Source: Fonsecaea monophora (lineage: Eukaryota; Ascomycota; Eurotiomycetes; Chaetothyriales; Herpotrichiellaceae). Taken from it: DNA of 50,699 nt. The position numbers were made by a program, and so were the translations under genes. The notes beneath the pieces are model-generated. The model saw only the letters and a program-made list of their open reading frames with translations. It was not told the origin of the DNA and did not search any database. The DNA lies in NCBI RefSeq assembly GCF_001642475.1, contig NW_019174093.1, forward strand, positions 1 to 50,699. Direction: 5' to 3'. Shown here piece by piece: positions 10,931-23,587 of this stretch; positions within the stretch are counted from its first letter, which is position 1, and each line of letters begins with the position of its first letter.

Positions 10931-13902
10931 TCAGAACATGTCCAAATCCAAGTCATTGAGATCCATATCATTTCCCTGAAGGTCATAGAGAGCATCAAAG
11001 CTCATGTCTGCATCGTTGGAGTCTAGGTTTCCCATCGCGGCGACTTCATCCAGCACCTGATCAATTCCGTCAGCTTGGCCCTGATCTGTCTGCAGGTCCA
11101 TTCCGCCCGACACCGCAGTAGCAGCGTCGAGATTGGGGTCGGCCGTATCCATATTTGTAAGTTGCTGGGAAAAGTTGAACGAGTCTAAGCCCATGTCCGG
11201 CACAGCAAGAAGATTCGTGTATGTTTCAACTTGCCGATATAGACGGACCACCCCTTCAGCAGCGAGAGTTTCCCCGCTCTTCAAGAGACTCCCCAGGTCG
11301 TGGTATTGTAAGCGCAAGGCGTCGTGAAGCCCGTTTCCAGCCATACAAACTGCGGTTGTGAGTGCATCAAGAGCATAAAGGAATACGTGACTGTCGCTCA
11401 GTTGTAGAAGCACCCCAACGATTGCCCGCAGGGTCGTCTGGGGTCCATGAACTTCCACGGCTCGGCTCACGAGGGCAGAAATGTCCTCAAAAGGAGGCGC
11501 CTCCCCAATGTCCAGAGCAGTTGTGGAAGTAATTAGATTTGCCAGGCAATGTTGTATAATGTTGAGGGTCCCTGGATTCGGTGTCTCTCGTTCTCGCTCC
11601 GAGACGAACGAAAAGTCCGGACACTGGTCCAGGGTCTTGAGAATGGAGTCGACGTCGCTGTCTTGTGCTCCAATAGTCTTCAGGCGCAACTTCAGCCTCG
11701 GCGCACACAATGTCAATATAGTGTTGTGGATATCCCGAGACTCCAACGACCCTGGTGGTTTTATTAGAGCTTCCAACACCTTTCCAGCAACCATGCGCTC
11801 ATGCTGGAAAACCTCTGCGACCCAATCCATCGCCGATATCAGGGAAGGGAGCAAGAAAGGCTCAAGGAGATCTGGATTTTGTGAGCTGGGTCGCCCTGAC
11901 ACTGGTAGGTACTTACAATCCAAGCCGGCTTGTAAAGAGTCATGAGTTAGCTTTCCCTGCTGGTGAGCCGTCATCGATTGTCGGAGGAGAGTGGGAATCA
12001 AGAGGTAGAAGTCGTGGGGACTGCAGTTTGTGAACAGTTCATCGCTGAGGCCTTCAGCCAAGTAAAGAGCGTTGATCCAGTTTCCCAAATGCAGTTTCCT
12101 TTCTTCAGAGAGGTTCTCTAGGCTCTCTTCGTTATGCTCATGCTCTAGATATCGAGCTAGGAATCCATCCTTCTTTCGTATACCCAAGCTTGAGTTTGAC
12201 AACCCTAGTCGCTCTCTGCTTACCAAAATCAGCAGAAAGATGGCCCCAAAATCATCGTACACCGGTTGTGCCTCTCCTTTCTTCAGTTAGCGGGCAACTA
12301 TCTCGGGGGTTTGTTACTTACCATGTATTTCATCCCATCGCCACTCGTCCAAGAGCCCACAAAGTGGTCCGAGAAAATAGTCAGGACGAACGAATAGAGC
12401 AATGCAATTGATCGTAGTAGGTCTCCGAAGTATAGCATTGGCGAGATCTTTGAGACATTGTGTTTCCTTGTTTTGACAGTAATTATGCACGATCTAGGAG
12501 TTGTTAGGGGAGCTTCTCCTCAATAAGACGGCTTACAGACCTCAACAACCGCTTGACTAATGAAGCCTGCACTTCCATCGCTGCGGGTCAATTCCTCAAC
12601 AAGTTTGGGTCCTCTCGTAGGATTTGCGTGGACTTGTGCCACGAGGTCATCCTTAGCATACAAGCCCTTGCTCAGTCCTTTCAAAGTATCCTCGTTTCCA
12701 ACGAGCTGTACTGCGATTTGTGCCGGGAGCAAGTGATGCAAAGTACAGACGTGCAGCAGCCTAGCGCCCGTCAAAAGAAGGTCTTGTGACGAAAGTAAAG
12801 ACACCACCTGATGCCATGAGTCGGTCATGGCTCGTTCGGTATTGAAACTGTTGAATGAAGAGGCCGATATCATTGACAGAAGTGCTGGAAGTTTGTTCTG
12901 AATGAAAATCTGACACTGCTGCATGCATAAAGTTCTGCCAGGAGTAATGGTCTGGGTTTTGAGAATGGAAAAGGAGGACGTAAAGACGTCGATGAACATT
13001 GACTGGTAATCATTCTGATGGCGCGCTGAAAGCCAATGCACTGTCCCTCCATCGTCGATAGTTGAGCCTGCAAAGAGAAGACTTTCTAGGTAAAGTATTG
13101 TGCCAGCTTTGGAAGCCACCAACTGGCTATCTGCGATAGAGACTTGAAATTGAAGCGCTTGAATCTCGGAAGCAGGGGCAGGGGCATTGCCAGGCTGCGC
13201 CGAGCCATCATCCAGGAGGTTAATATGTTTCAAGACTGTGTTTATCCGCTCCATGAGCTGAGAAGAGAGCGTAGAATATAATGGCAAGCAGAGCTCAAAG
13301 GCCTGTTTCACTAGAGTGCGTAAGTTGTCGACAGCCACGTATTTCTCCTTTTGCTCCAGGCTCTTGGCAATGGATAAAGATTCGAGTCCAGCGTCAGTTG
13401 CGGTCATAGATGCCATGAGGAAGGCGAGCAATTCGATGGTGCTGCTAAGCTCCATTCCTGGTGGCTCAGAATCTCCTCGTGATGCTTGTCGTGCCAAAGT
13501 AGAAAGCCATCTTGACGAGATCTGTAGAGCTAGGCGTGCTTCAGCTGCCCCGGTCTTGAACTTTGGGGAGACAATCACCATGGTCAAATCTTGCAGGGTG
13601 TCATTGTAGCATGCAAGTGCACCTTGTGTGGCTGGGGACCTTGTTCCATTCCAACGTTTTGTGAGGATAACCAGTGCGTCGGATATGACGATAACTCCAG
13701 CGGTTGCAATGTAGTCGATATAAAGTGAGATGAGAGGATCTCCTGGCTGGCAGAAAGATTCCCGACATTCAACCAGGGCCCCAAATAATCGCTTGCCATC
13801 GATTTCACCGTCATGGTTCCGCAGCAAGTTGCCGAAGTCTTGCACAGAGATTCGACGAAGCAGGCATTGACGAGTCAGAGTGAGCCACTTCGAGACCGTC
13901 AT
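10931..13902 (-). CDS. MED5: Mediator complex subunit 5 (Med5/Nut1)
   Basis: Four exons: 13902-12541, 12493-12322, 12276-11917 and 11871-10931, coding 944 aa, the usual size of Pezizomycotina Med5. Introns are 47 bp (donor GTCTGT, branch CCTAAC), 45 bp (GTAAGT) and 45 bp (GTAAGT). The last is in frame, but splicing it restores the very conserved GLDYLLEPFLLPSL, which proves it. Other Med5 signatures are the N-terminal W-x-L...C-L-x-R-R-I, the LCGLLDEWRWDE segment and QPVYDDFGAIFLL. Large alpha-helical protein, nuclear, part of the Mediator tail that bridges activators and RNA polymerase II. The C-terminus is acidic with DMDLNDLDLDMF. I took the ATG at 13902; the frame stays open 115 codons further upstream, but that part is Cys/Arg-rich and unlike Med5. 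It is divergent from MLH3. Confidence 0.92.
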
Positions 13903-14444
13903 GTTATTGTGGGAGCCTTGTGTTCTAGAATCTTGGGCTGGGATTTTTGCTCTGGGCCACTTTTCTTCCTTTGGTAAGGGTGAATATTCTCGTTGATATC
14001 CTGGTTTTAGGGTTACACATAGCCCTAAAACCCTGGTAGACTCAGCTACTATACTCTGTGGCCCTGTAGTTGAGAACACGTAAAAGGAATATGGGGTGAA
14101 TGCTACTGGCTTGTGGTGGTTAGATCCATTTTGGTGCACTAATTGCTGAATTCTGCAAATTCGGCATACAGTGCAAACATTGCAAACATTCCGAAGCCTG
14201 CGCAGTCTCACATCGTGGACCGGCAATGTGATGACGACCACCACCATTGACCTTTCTCAACCGATGGAGTCTGCACTGTTTGTGACGCTCCTCAGCTAGA
14301 AGTGCAGGCGCTCTGGAGGAGATGTTGCTCCCAGTGACCCATTTTTTCCGCTTGTACCTCGCGCAGTGGCAACCTCCATGAAGTCCAGCTTTTCATGTGT
14401 CGCACCACCAGGCACTCCGATCTTTCCACCACCAGCTACCAGTA
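13903..14444. promoter_or_regulatory. Divergent promoter region: MED5 / MLH3
   Basis: 542 bp between the ATG of MED5 (minus) and the chosen ATG of MLH3 (plus). It includes a perfect 10-bp inverted repeat at 14003-14032. Both promoters must lie here; no TATA or known operator stands out. Confidence 0.5.
14003..14032. repeat. Perfect 10-bp inverted repeat (hairpin)
   Basis: GGTTTTAGGG at 14003-14012 is mirrored by CCCTAAAACC at 14023-14032 with a 10-bp spacer. It sits about 100 bp upstream of the MED5 ATG, so it could be a dimeric protein site or a hairpin in the MED5 leader. Confidence 0.75.
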
Positions 14445-17141
14445 ATGGCTGAAGGTTGCCCACGAATCAATCTTCTCCCTGCTGATATTTCTACAAAGGT
14501 CTCATCATCTTCCGATATCACATCCTCCGAGCATGTCATCGAGGGGCTGTTCAGAAATGCTTTGGACGCCGATGCCTCGTCGGTGGTGATTGAAGTGGAA
14601 TTCTCGAAAGGCTACATTTGGATATATGATAACGGGATCGGGATTCAAGAGGTGGAATTTTCAGAGCAAGGCCAGTTGGCCAGACTTCACTGTATGTGAT
14701 AGCTCAATATCCATCCCGATCAAGAATCTGACTGTGGTGCTTTAGGTTCTTCAAAACTGGATTATTCGCCTCCGACATACGGTTGTTATGGCCGCTTCTT
14801 GTCAAACCTGTCGCACCTGTCTCTGTTATCGATAGCCTCCGAGCATCGATCGGAAGTCTTTGCGAATCGGTTGATCTTGTATCGTGGGAATGCTGTATGT
14901 CGCCAGTTACGGCTCGACAAACAAGATGTTGGTATGATGCGGAAAGGCACGGCCATTACTGTCCACGATCTTTTCAGCGATATGCCTGCCCGCGCCAAAC
15001 ACCTGTCACAGCTCTATGCTTCCTCGACCGAGACAGAAAAAGCATTCAACCGGGTGAAGGAAATGCTCGCTGGATACCTGCTTGCACAGTCTCGTGCGAT
15101 CGAAGTGCGATTCTCCGCCAAAGGCACAAGACAACATAGTGTTCATTTCCGTTCACCGGACTTGAGGGAAGGGCAATTCTCACTAGAGTCGACAGTATCA
15201 ATACTATTTCAGGCCAGGCTGGTGAATTCTGTCGACATCACAAAATGGCGCTCAGCATCCGCTCGCACGAAGCATTTCCGTATTCGTGCTGCCATCTCCG
15301 TCGAACGATCGCCAAATAAGTCAGCTCAGTACATTTCCATTGGAAAGTCCCCAATTCAAAGAGAGGGCGGAATCAAATGTGTATTTGATGGTATTGATCG
15401 GCTTTATCAGGAGTCGACCTTCGGCTCCCAGGACTTTCACCACAATGCGAAGGGCATGGCAATCGAAGACCAAGATTCCGTTGACAGATCTGGTGAAACC
15501 AACAAGCTGCCAAAGCCCGTGGATAAATGGCCTATGTTCTACATTCAAATTGAGCCGAGAACTCGGGAATTGTCGACCAACCTCGCTTTGGGCCAGCCTA
15601 TGTCGAATACGCTCCCCGTCCTTGATCATTTGACAAGAGCGATTGAATCGTTAATCTCTAATTTTCTAAACATGCATGGATTTTCAGCCTGTGCCGAACG
15701 CAATGCATCGAAAAGGGTGCGTCGTCGACATAACCGTGGAATTGGCCCTTGCCAACAACTGGTTGGAGAACCCTCGAAACTTGCAACTGAGGCTAGGTAT
15801 CTAAGTCACTGGCGTCGCGTCAAGAGTGCTCGTCCCTCACCAGAGGATTTCCGCTATGGCTTGGGCTTGAGAAATTTATATGATCACTCTTGTTCATCTC
15901 TGGAGGTCACCAAAGAAGGTCGCTTATCTATCGACCCTAGTCGCAAAGAGTCGCACCCCGAGGACGCAACCCGCGAGACCCAAAGTGATTTCAAAGGTTT
16001 TGACGAAACTTTCGATGGTGTTCCTTGGATCAGCTGGCGCGGTGGTCAGGTCACTTATGTCCACCCTCGGACAGGTGCTGCAATACCTCCGGCAGATGGA
16101 GACACAGCACTTTCATATCGAAACCGTGGGGGTTTAACGCGAATACAAGGCCCAGAACTCCCTCGTACCAATGACAGCGCGAAGCCTCTCGTCAATTTAC
16201 GGCACTATCTGCCGGCAGGCTATCGTCACCAATCTGACGCTCCGATTGCCTGCATCATATCCGAACAGGGTCCGGGGTTGTCTAGAAAAGTGATCGTTAC
16301 CAGAGGACAGGACAATACTGTTCTAGACTCACGGATCGTCACGAAAGGTTCTTTGTCAAGCGCCAGTATTGTTCAGCAGGTTGATCGAAAGTTTATCCTT
16401 GCCATTCTCGCTGTTCGAGATACCGGCGACCCATATTTTGCCGGGAGGAAACAGCGGAGACTCCTCGTTCTTATTGACCAGCATGCGGCTGACGAAAGAA
16501 TTAAATTTGAAAAGCTTTGTGAAGACTTGTCCAAGCGCATCTCCACAAGTCTTGCTAAGCCATTGGTCTTCGAGGTTGACGAAACGGAAGCGCGACTTTT
16601 GGAAGATCACAAGGGATATTTTCGGCGATGGAGTGTGATATATCACATTGCTGAAAGCACGAGGTCTCATACGGCACGACATCCGCCCAGCCATCGTTCC
16701 TGGACAGTGGAGGTGACTGTTCTGCCGACCCTCATTATTGAGCGTTGTCGCGCCGACCCGAAGCTTTTGGCTGACATCATGAGAAGCGAGATCTGGTTAG
16801 GCCGTGCGCGGCGTTGTAGTCCGCTGCCCCGTCCTCCACAATCCGACGAGCCTTGTTGGTGGTCCAACCTTGCGGACTGCCCGAAAGGCATGATCGAGAT
16901 ACTCAAGTCTCGATCCTGCCGCACTGCGGTCATGTTCAACGATCATTTGGACAAGAGGCAATGCCACGAACTTGTGCAGAGACTATCTCAGTGCACCTTA
17001 CCTTTCCAATGTGCTCACGGCCGGCCCACGTTAACAATCCTGGCAGAACTTGGTGGAGATTTTTGTGGCTTCGGCATGGATGCAGATCCTAGCACCGTCG
17101 CGCTTGGATTTGGCGATGCCTGGAGAGGTTGGGTCAAGTAG
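14445..17141 (+). CDS. MLH3: DNA mismatch repair protein MLH3 (MutL homologue)
   Basis: Two exons, 14445-14691 and 14746-17141, coding 880 aa; the 54-bp intron has GTATGT, CTGAC and TTTAG. The GHKL ATPase is intact: catalytic Glu33 and Asn38 in E-x4-NALDA, motif II DNGIGI at 62-67, and a GT loop (RKGTAITV). The C-terminal metal-dependent endonuclease motif DQHAADERIKFE is at 660-671, accompanied by SCRTAVMFND and the zinc-site CAHGRP near the end. With MLH1 it forms MutL-gamma, which nicks Holliday-type intermediates to make meiotic crossovers and has a minor role in mismatch repair. Both active sites look functional. The middle (residues about 330-580) is a poorly conserved linker, as usual. 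ATG at 14397 would add 16 residues (in frame), but the conserved part begins after 14445. Confidence 0.94.
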
Positions 17142-19239
17142 GCGTCTTGGACGGTAGAAATCATTACGTACAGAATATGAGCATGTTCGCATCTGTAATT
17201 GGCCGTCTGCAGCCAGCTGTCTTACCTACCCACTTGTCTTTTGTGTCAGAGGCAGTATTTTTCTCCACTCCGTCGCAACTGGCGGCCCAAGTGACGAGCG
17301 GCTGAGTCGGCTAGGCCAAACGCAAGCGCGGAGTGACTTTGGAAACAATCCCGCCAGAAACGCAAATGCAAGGAGGTCAAGACGCATGCACGATCCGTCG
17401 TCACACTGCCGTGGCCAATAGGAGAACAATGCAGGCGGGATCCAAGGTGACTGTGTACATGTAGGGGGGGCCCCGGAGGATGTTGGTTGAGGCGGCATTT
17501 TTGACGAGCGGCTTTGCTGGCGGGCGTCACTCGAGCTCAGATTTGAGATCAAGCGTCCAATCGTTGCCCTCGACGGACCTCCATCACATGCATCCAAGTT
17601 CAAAGCTCCAGGCCCGTTTTGGCCCTTGATGATTCAAGGTCAGCCCTTGCTTCGCATTTGGAACCATGCAGCTGTGACGAGCGGGCAGCCTTCGGACCAG
17701 GGAGGCAAAATGTCGTGCTAGCCCCGTTCTTGAAACGGCACAAAGGACTGTCAATCACGAGGACTGCGCTGGGGTCGATACGAGAAAGAGCGGGGGACGG
17801 AGACAGAGGGTGAGGAAAAGGGCACCGGAGAGGACGGCCAATAATGCACTCGAAGCACACGGCTGCATACTTGGTCAGCCAGGTGACTCGTGTCCACACT
17901 CACTTGAAGGAGGGTGGAGGGGAAGGGGAAATAAAGCTCACCAGAGTGCTTTGCTTCAGAGGGCGGTCATTTGGGGGTGGTGATTCATGATGAAGATTGG
18001 ACACGATTGTTTGCTGACGGGGAATAAAAATGAACTCTGCTCAGTGCTCACCCTGTCTCAACACACCGCACGAAGATCCTTTCTCAGACAACTGCCGCCT
18101 GCTTTTCCGGTGGCCCGCGGCCCCTTGGAAACGCTAAAGGCGACAGCAATTCTCTGGGTGGCCAGTCAGCGTGCAGAAGGGCAGCTGCAAGAACGGTGCG
18201 GTAGCTAGGTGAGCTGGGTGGCAGCCGGCAAGCGCCTTTTCCAAGCGCCCGGTGGATTTCGAAGCCCCTTGTCTAGCGTTGTGGAAGTCTCCCCGACCAA
18301 ACACGCTGCTGCCTCGCCCACCTTCGTCCTCCTGCGTCCTGTGTCTCTCGTTCCTCACGCAGCTGTCAAGCATCAGTTGCAAAAAGTGGGAAGGATGTGC
18401 TTAGGCCTCTTCGCCCTCTTCCCCTTCTTCTCCTCCTTGCAGACAGCTTTAAGTTGGGGCTTTGGGGACACTTTTCAGTGCTTTTTGCACGATTGACTGC
18501 CTCCGTCCTCTTCTGCTCTGCCGCAGGACCTCCAAATCTTGCTACTACGACGAAGGGCGGCTCCCTCCGCTTACTACGCACAGCCAAAGCTATCCCGCAG
18601 CCAAATCATCGTGTTTTGTCACTGTTCCCGGCTCCACGTGCGCTTCTCGCGGCTGCCGCTTACCTGCAAATCGACAAACTCCCAAGCAAACATTTCAATA
18701 CCAACATTATTCTATACAGGGAGCTTCCTCAGAGCTGGCTGTTCTCACTCGACCTTCCTCCTTTTCGACCCGAGGATCTCTCATGTCGCTTCTCTTTTCA
18801 CAATTCTCGCCTTTGCAATATTCAGAACTACGATTAAGCGCGTGATTCTCCTGGTGTCCGGTTTGTGAGCGTCCTGGGCGCTTACCTTCCCTCAGGTTGT
18901 GACAGATCATAAGCGCCCACACTCCGTTCAGGTCTCTTCTCGCCGCGCGTCTCGCTGCTATCTCGCTCATTTCAGGAGTGTCAAAATTCCTGCTGGCGAA
19001 TCCGCGCTTTCGAAAAGTCATTCTCCTTATCATACCAGAAAGGGGGTCCTCCCAGGGCAAGCGCCCACGTTCCCTGGATTCATACATCCCTTTTTGAGGC
19101 TCTTGTCTCGACTGTGTTCAGGAGTCGGCACGCAAAAGGAGACTAAAGTCCTTCCAGGAAAACTTATAGACCACGGTAACGCTGGGACCGGTCGACTCGC
19201 CTTTCTGAAGACATCAAGCCCAGTGTTTGACTCGTGACG
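17142..19239. other. Upstream region with pyrimidine-rich leader
   Basis: About 2.1 kb between MLH3 and the Zn2Cys6-acetyltransferase gene. Small frames on both strands have no motifs. The segment 18300-18800 is rich in C and T on the plus strand with runs such as TTCCCCTTCTTCTCC, typical of promoter and 5' leader of a strongly or finely regulated fungal gene; upstream ATGs are numerous, so a long leader would contain upstream ORFs. Confidence 0.5.
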
Positions 19240-21491
19240 ATGGCTCCTCCTGCGAGCCAGAATGCTTCCGAGAATGACGTGGCGTCAAGCCCAGATGCCA
19301 GTTCACGGGGGTTTGTGGCAGTCAATCGCGCCTCGAGCAACGGTCTGTCATCATGCCCTTTAAGCATCTGTCCATATTGACCGTAACCCAGAAAGCGATG
19401 CCTCGCTAGATAGTCGACACTCATCTCCACCAGACCACCTTCTCAGGGACGAGCCTGTACCCAGAAGTTCGAGCGGCACGTATCCACCCCCGCATAGCCA
19501 GGAACGCGCGGGCCATAGGCGAAAGCGGTCCGGGTCTGGTGACGACGAGCCTTATCTTGAACGGCGGCGGTATGAGTATAGCCCCCGGGAGGGCCCTGAA
19601 CCACAACACATGGCCAACCGGGCATTGCGTGTCCTAGGAAGTGCTGATCACAATACCACATCTGCGTACTTTCAGAATGATGCAAACCAGAATGGTCATA
19701 CGTGGCATGCAGAGAAGCGTGCACAACCTGCCAGCTCCATCAATGGCCGTCGGCCCAGCACCTCCGAGTCGCATCACGGGGAAACGTTACAGCAAGAAGC
19801 CAATGGAACGGAGGCACAGCCCTCACATTGGGGCTCGGACTATCAACCTCGACCCAACGGCCAGCTTAATCACGACCAGTATGGTCATCCCGAGTCAGCA
19901 ACGGGCGCATCAACGGTCGCGCCAAAAAGGAAACGTAATTTCTCCAACAGAACAAAGACCGGATGCATGACGTGCCGACAACGGAAGAAGAAATGTGATG
20001 AAGGCCAGCCATATTGTGAGCCTAGTCATTTCTTGAACGTGAAATTTCATTTTTCTCTCCGCCCGCTAACACTTTGTCCTTTTTCCAGGTAACAACTGTC
20101 TTCGAGGTGGTTTCAGCTGTAAAGGCTACAACCTGAACAGGCGGGCGAATCCGCCCAAGCCCACACTCAATAGAGGCCCGATTCCATTACAGTCCAGGGA
20201 TGGTCCTGGTGACGTGTCTGAAGCATCGCCTTATCAGGGACCTCACATGGAAACTCCCGGCACGAGCAATCCTCTCAAACGTCAGGACAGTGTTCAGTCG
20301 CGACCAAGTACGGTCGGTGGTAGTGAAGGACAACACCCCGCGACGTATGAGCTGAGTCCACAACGCAATGAGCCAGCGACCCGACCACTTCGTCCCAACC
20401 AGCATAACCCCTGGCCGCCCGCGCAAGGTCAAAGTTCTTATACCTCAGAGCATCTCCCTCCACTGTCGGACTTGAGTCGATCAGAATTACATCCAAATGC
20501 AAACCCGCGAGAAATGTCGCGCGTGCCACCTCAAAGTGCCGGATACCCTCCATCACATGCCCCTCCCGCACCGCCGCCACCGCCGCCGCCCGCGCCTTCG
20601 AACCAAGCTCCGCTGGGACCACACCATCAACAGCACTTTCCTCCTCAACATGCAGCGCCCCAGCCTGTAGGTCCTAGCGTCGCTCATCAACCGCCAGCGG
20701 GCCCGCCTCAACAGCAGTTACAGTGGCACCAGCCACAACAGCCAGCGTCCTATGGGCATACATATGGCCCTCCTCCACCGGGCCCTCCACCAGCTCATGC
20801 TAGCGTTCCGAGTCATACTCGAATGACATCCTCCAGCACCAGCTTCAAGGTATCCGGTCAAGAAGACGTGGAGAAATCCAAGATGTTGAGGTCGGTCAAC
20901 TATATCCACATGGACCCGACATTGGTCTATGAGCGTCAACGTTGTGAGCGGGCCCTGCAGCGCTATAACGCGGCGTGCCAACTAGATAGCGGGATAGGGG
21001 AGCAGGAGGTCCGCAATCTGTTGATGAAGGTGCTCGATCCTAGCCAGGATACGACGCATCGATTTCCTTCACAGTTTCACGGCAAAGGCTATCTTGGGAT
21101 AGGGGTTAAGATCGAGACGCCATTCACTTGCACCTATGGCTATAACCTGCGAATCCACGACGATGTCTACGTTGGCAAGGGTTGTAACTTTGACGATGCT
21201 GGTGCGATTGAGATCGGGCCTCGCACCATCATCGGGCCCGGCGTCACCATCTTGACCAGCGACCACAACAAGGATCTCGTCAATCGCAAGGGCACCAAGG
21301 GTCTCTGGATCGCAAACGATGTGCTCATTGCAGCCGGGGTCATTATCGGCGCCAAAGCCATCATCTATCCAGGCGTCAAGATCGATGAAGGTGCCACGGT
21401 CGAACCGGGAGTGCTGGTTCGCGAGTCATTGAGAACAAATCAGATACTTCGGGCGCCGCCGGCTCAGGTCATCGATCCACTTCCACACTAG
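19240..21491 (+). CDS. Zn2Cys6 domain fused to hexapeptide acetyltransferase
   Basis: Three exons: 19240-19342, 19392-20015 and 20089-21491, coding 709 aa. Introns are 49 bp (donor GTCTGT) and 73 bp (GTGAGC); the second splits the Zn cluster. Domain order: disordered polar N-terminus (1-220), a Zn2Cys6 cluster starting at Cys226 (CMTCRQRKKKC...PYCNNC...FSC), a Pro/Gln/His-rich linker with poly-Pro (about 255-500), then a Mac (maltose acetyltransferase) helix region with ERQRCERALQRYN and a left-handed beta helix of LbH repeats to the C-terminus. The usual catalytic His of this acetyltransferase class is present in TSDHNKD. So one chain carries a sequence-specific DNA-binding domain and an apparently intact sugar O-acetyltransferase-like fold (acetyl-CoA user). 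I recall similar fusions in other filamentous ascomycetes but cannot check this. The enzyme part might have a structural or signalling role instead. Confidence 0.88.
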
Positions 21492-23542
21492 ATGATGGTT
21501 TGGTAGGTTGCAGTTGGTGCGGAAGTGGCGCGCTCCTTTTTCCCACAGCGCGAGATGGGGGTTTTCGTTTGGGAAGGGGTTTACTGGCAGTATGGGGATG
21601 AGGTATGAGGTACGAGTACCGAGTACATGAACCCAGGACTCGAGGCAGCGGATCGGAAGGCGTTATGTAATACCATTCGCAGGCACAAATATCGGCCTTC
21701 GGTTGGGTTTACCCGCAGCTTTTAGTAGCCAGTCACTGCCACTCTGTTATGCAGTCAGGGATCCCAAGTACACATACACAAGCGGACTGCGCAAACAAGC
21801 ACGTTTGGGGTTTATCTTCTGGTGCTGATGTCTTGAGAGCGACTGCGATCCGATCTCTCGAGAAAAAGCCTTTTGTCGACTTTGAGCTGCGGCAGACCAA
21901 ATTGGATGACCCATAAGACTCCCCGTGTTGAGTCGCTTGACAAGCACCATGGCCAGCAAGATTTTGGCTTTATTGAACGATTAAGGCGTGCGGGCGTGTC
22001 ACAAGCGTCTGGCGTCCCGCCCAAACAGAACCTTGACGAGTGCCAAAACAAACCGGTTAGGGGATCCGTCGCTTGGGTAGTACCCCTCAACGGACCGTAA
22101 AACAACGAGAATTGTTTGCTCATGCTGAGAAGGCGGGGCACGGCTCACCAGGCCGATAGGTGAAGCGCTACAGTGAGAGGATGCAACGAACCCCCATTTT
22201 CACCGTCCTTATTCCATGTTAGCGCTGCTTGCATTTCCCCAACCTAGGATTTATCCCATCACAGACGCAATCAGTCGAGTCGAAGTTCTACGATAGACAG
22301 AAAAGGACTATGGTGAAGAGATCACTCGAGCCTTCAAACCCTCTACCCGGCTTACGGAGCAACCGTCGTTTGGCAACTACCTCGTAATTTCTAACTTCCT
22401 GTTATTCAGAATGCCGCTGGCAAGTCTGTAACCCAGCGAGTTTGATGTTATTCTGGGTTCTGAAAGTCTTTTTCCGAGCGTCTATCCCAGCCGTCGTGGC
22501 AGCGTACTCGGTATAGCTCTGACACATTTCCCAGGTAGAGAGCCAGCCAGAGAAGATCGTCGACCCGCCAGCTTTCACGAATTTTGGTAGGATAAAAACC
22601 TCTAGCCCCTTCGGCCCACGGCGCAATCGCTCAAAGGTTCTGCTCGATTGGCGCTGCTGGTGGCTGGAGGGCTTGGGGGGAATTGAGGGGGCCCAAGTCA
22701 CTCAGATTGGCTTCTGAGATTGGTTATGGAAGCGCACAGGCAAGATTACGTGGGGCCGAAGATCTGAGTATTTTGCGTTTTTGTGACCTTGAAAAGATAC
22801 GAGGACGAGTAGGTAAGGCCTCGGTTTTGATAGCAGAGTCATGCTGATGCCATGCAACGAGTTATAAATTATACGTAAACAAGGGTCGAAGCACTCCAGA
22901 GGCCTAGAATGCAGTTGGCCTGAATGATAAAGGTGGGACCCTAGAATAAAAAGTCTGGGAGGTTTTTCACAGTGGTTTGGTGGCGTGCCGGCGTACTTGG
23001 AGTGGTTTTTTTTTTCCTGCGTCTTTTAGCGGCCCGTTAGGTGGATGTCGACTCGGTACAAGTACGATTACCTAGGCTTGAAGGGAAGGGGAAGCACGGA
23101 GTACGGGGCACCTATCAGGCATGTGCAGATACCCAGTTCGTCTGCCTTGCTCCAGTGACTTCCTTCCAGCATCAACAAACCCTTTCAGCGTCGGTCAGTC
23201 CTCCACAGAGTTTATCGATTTGGTGCTCCATAACGAGTACATCCAGTTCATTCTTTACCCAATCTCTCTTTGTTGTTGTCCACCACGAAGCTGATCCATT
23301 GCCTCGTCGTTTGATTTCTAGCACCCCTGCTGTGTACAAGTACTTGTTGTGACGCACAGCTGCCACCTCCTGGCCCTTGCAGACGAATTGGAACCCCCCC
23401 TCGTCTCGTCTTGACGCCTTCTACTCGTTCACCCCTTTGCCTCCCCTTGGACACATCATTCGAACCTGTTATCTCTTTGCCTCCTCGGCCGTCTCCTCAT
23501 CCTGTTGGTTCCCTGGTCCGCCTACTGCTGATTGTGAGAGAA
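21492..23542. other. Intergenic region, promoter and leader of RasGEF
   Basis: About 2 kb without a supported gene. From 23160 to 23530 the plus strand is pyrimidine-rich (CTCGTCTCGTCTT and similar), a probable transcript leader of the RasGEF. There is a T run at 23005-23014 and a GTAC-rich stretch near 21610-21630. Minus-strand frames at 22402-22701 and 23172-23454 show no motif. Confidence 0.5.
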
Positions 23543-23587
23543 ATGGCCTTTTGTGAGGCGCAGGTGCTTCGATACCGGACCATGTGA
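23543..23587 (+). other. Upstream ORF (14 codons) before RasGEF
   Basis: ATG at 23543 opens a 14-codon frame (MAFCEAQVLRYRTM) that stops at TGA 23585-23587, only 30 bases before the RasGEF ATG at 23618. Its last codon is itself an ATG, so ATGTGA at 23582 also forms a start-stop minimal uORF. It lies in the presumed leader and could reduce translation of the main frame. Confidence 0.45.

Noticed and set aside
14003..14032. TTAGGG/CCCTAA as telomeric repeat
   Set aside because: There is only one unit on each arm, not a tandem array; better seen as an inverted repeat.
13903..14247. 115-codon in-frame N-terminal extension of MED5
   Set aside because: It is Cys/Val/Arg-rich and unlike known Med5 N-termini, while the ATG at 13902 gives the expected start.
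14397..14444. Earlier in-frame ATG for MLH3
   Set aside because: It adds 16 residues before the conserved ATPase start and overlaps probable leader; possible, but not preferred.
17226..18868. Many 60-146 codon ORFs on both strands before the fusion gene
   Set aside because: C/T-rich low-complexity frames that overlap on both strands; typical of promoter/leader DNA.
22402..22701. 99-codon minus-strand ORF in the gap before RasGEF
   Set aside because: No motif, no conserved pattern and no visible splice partners.
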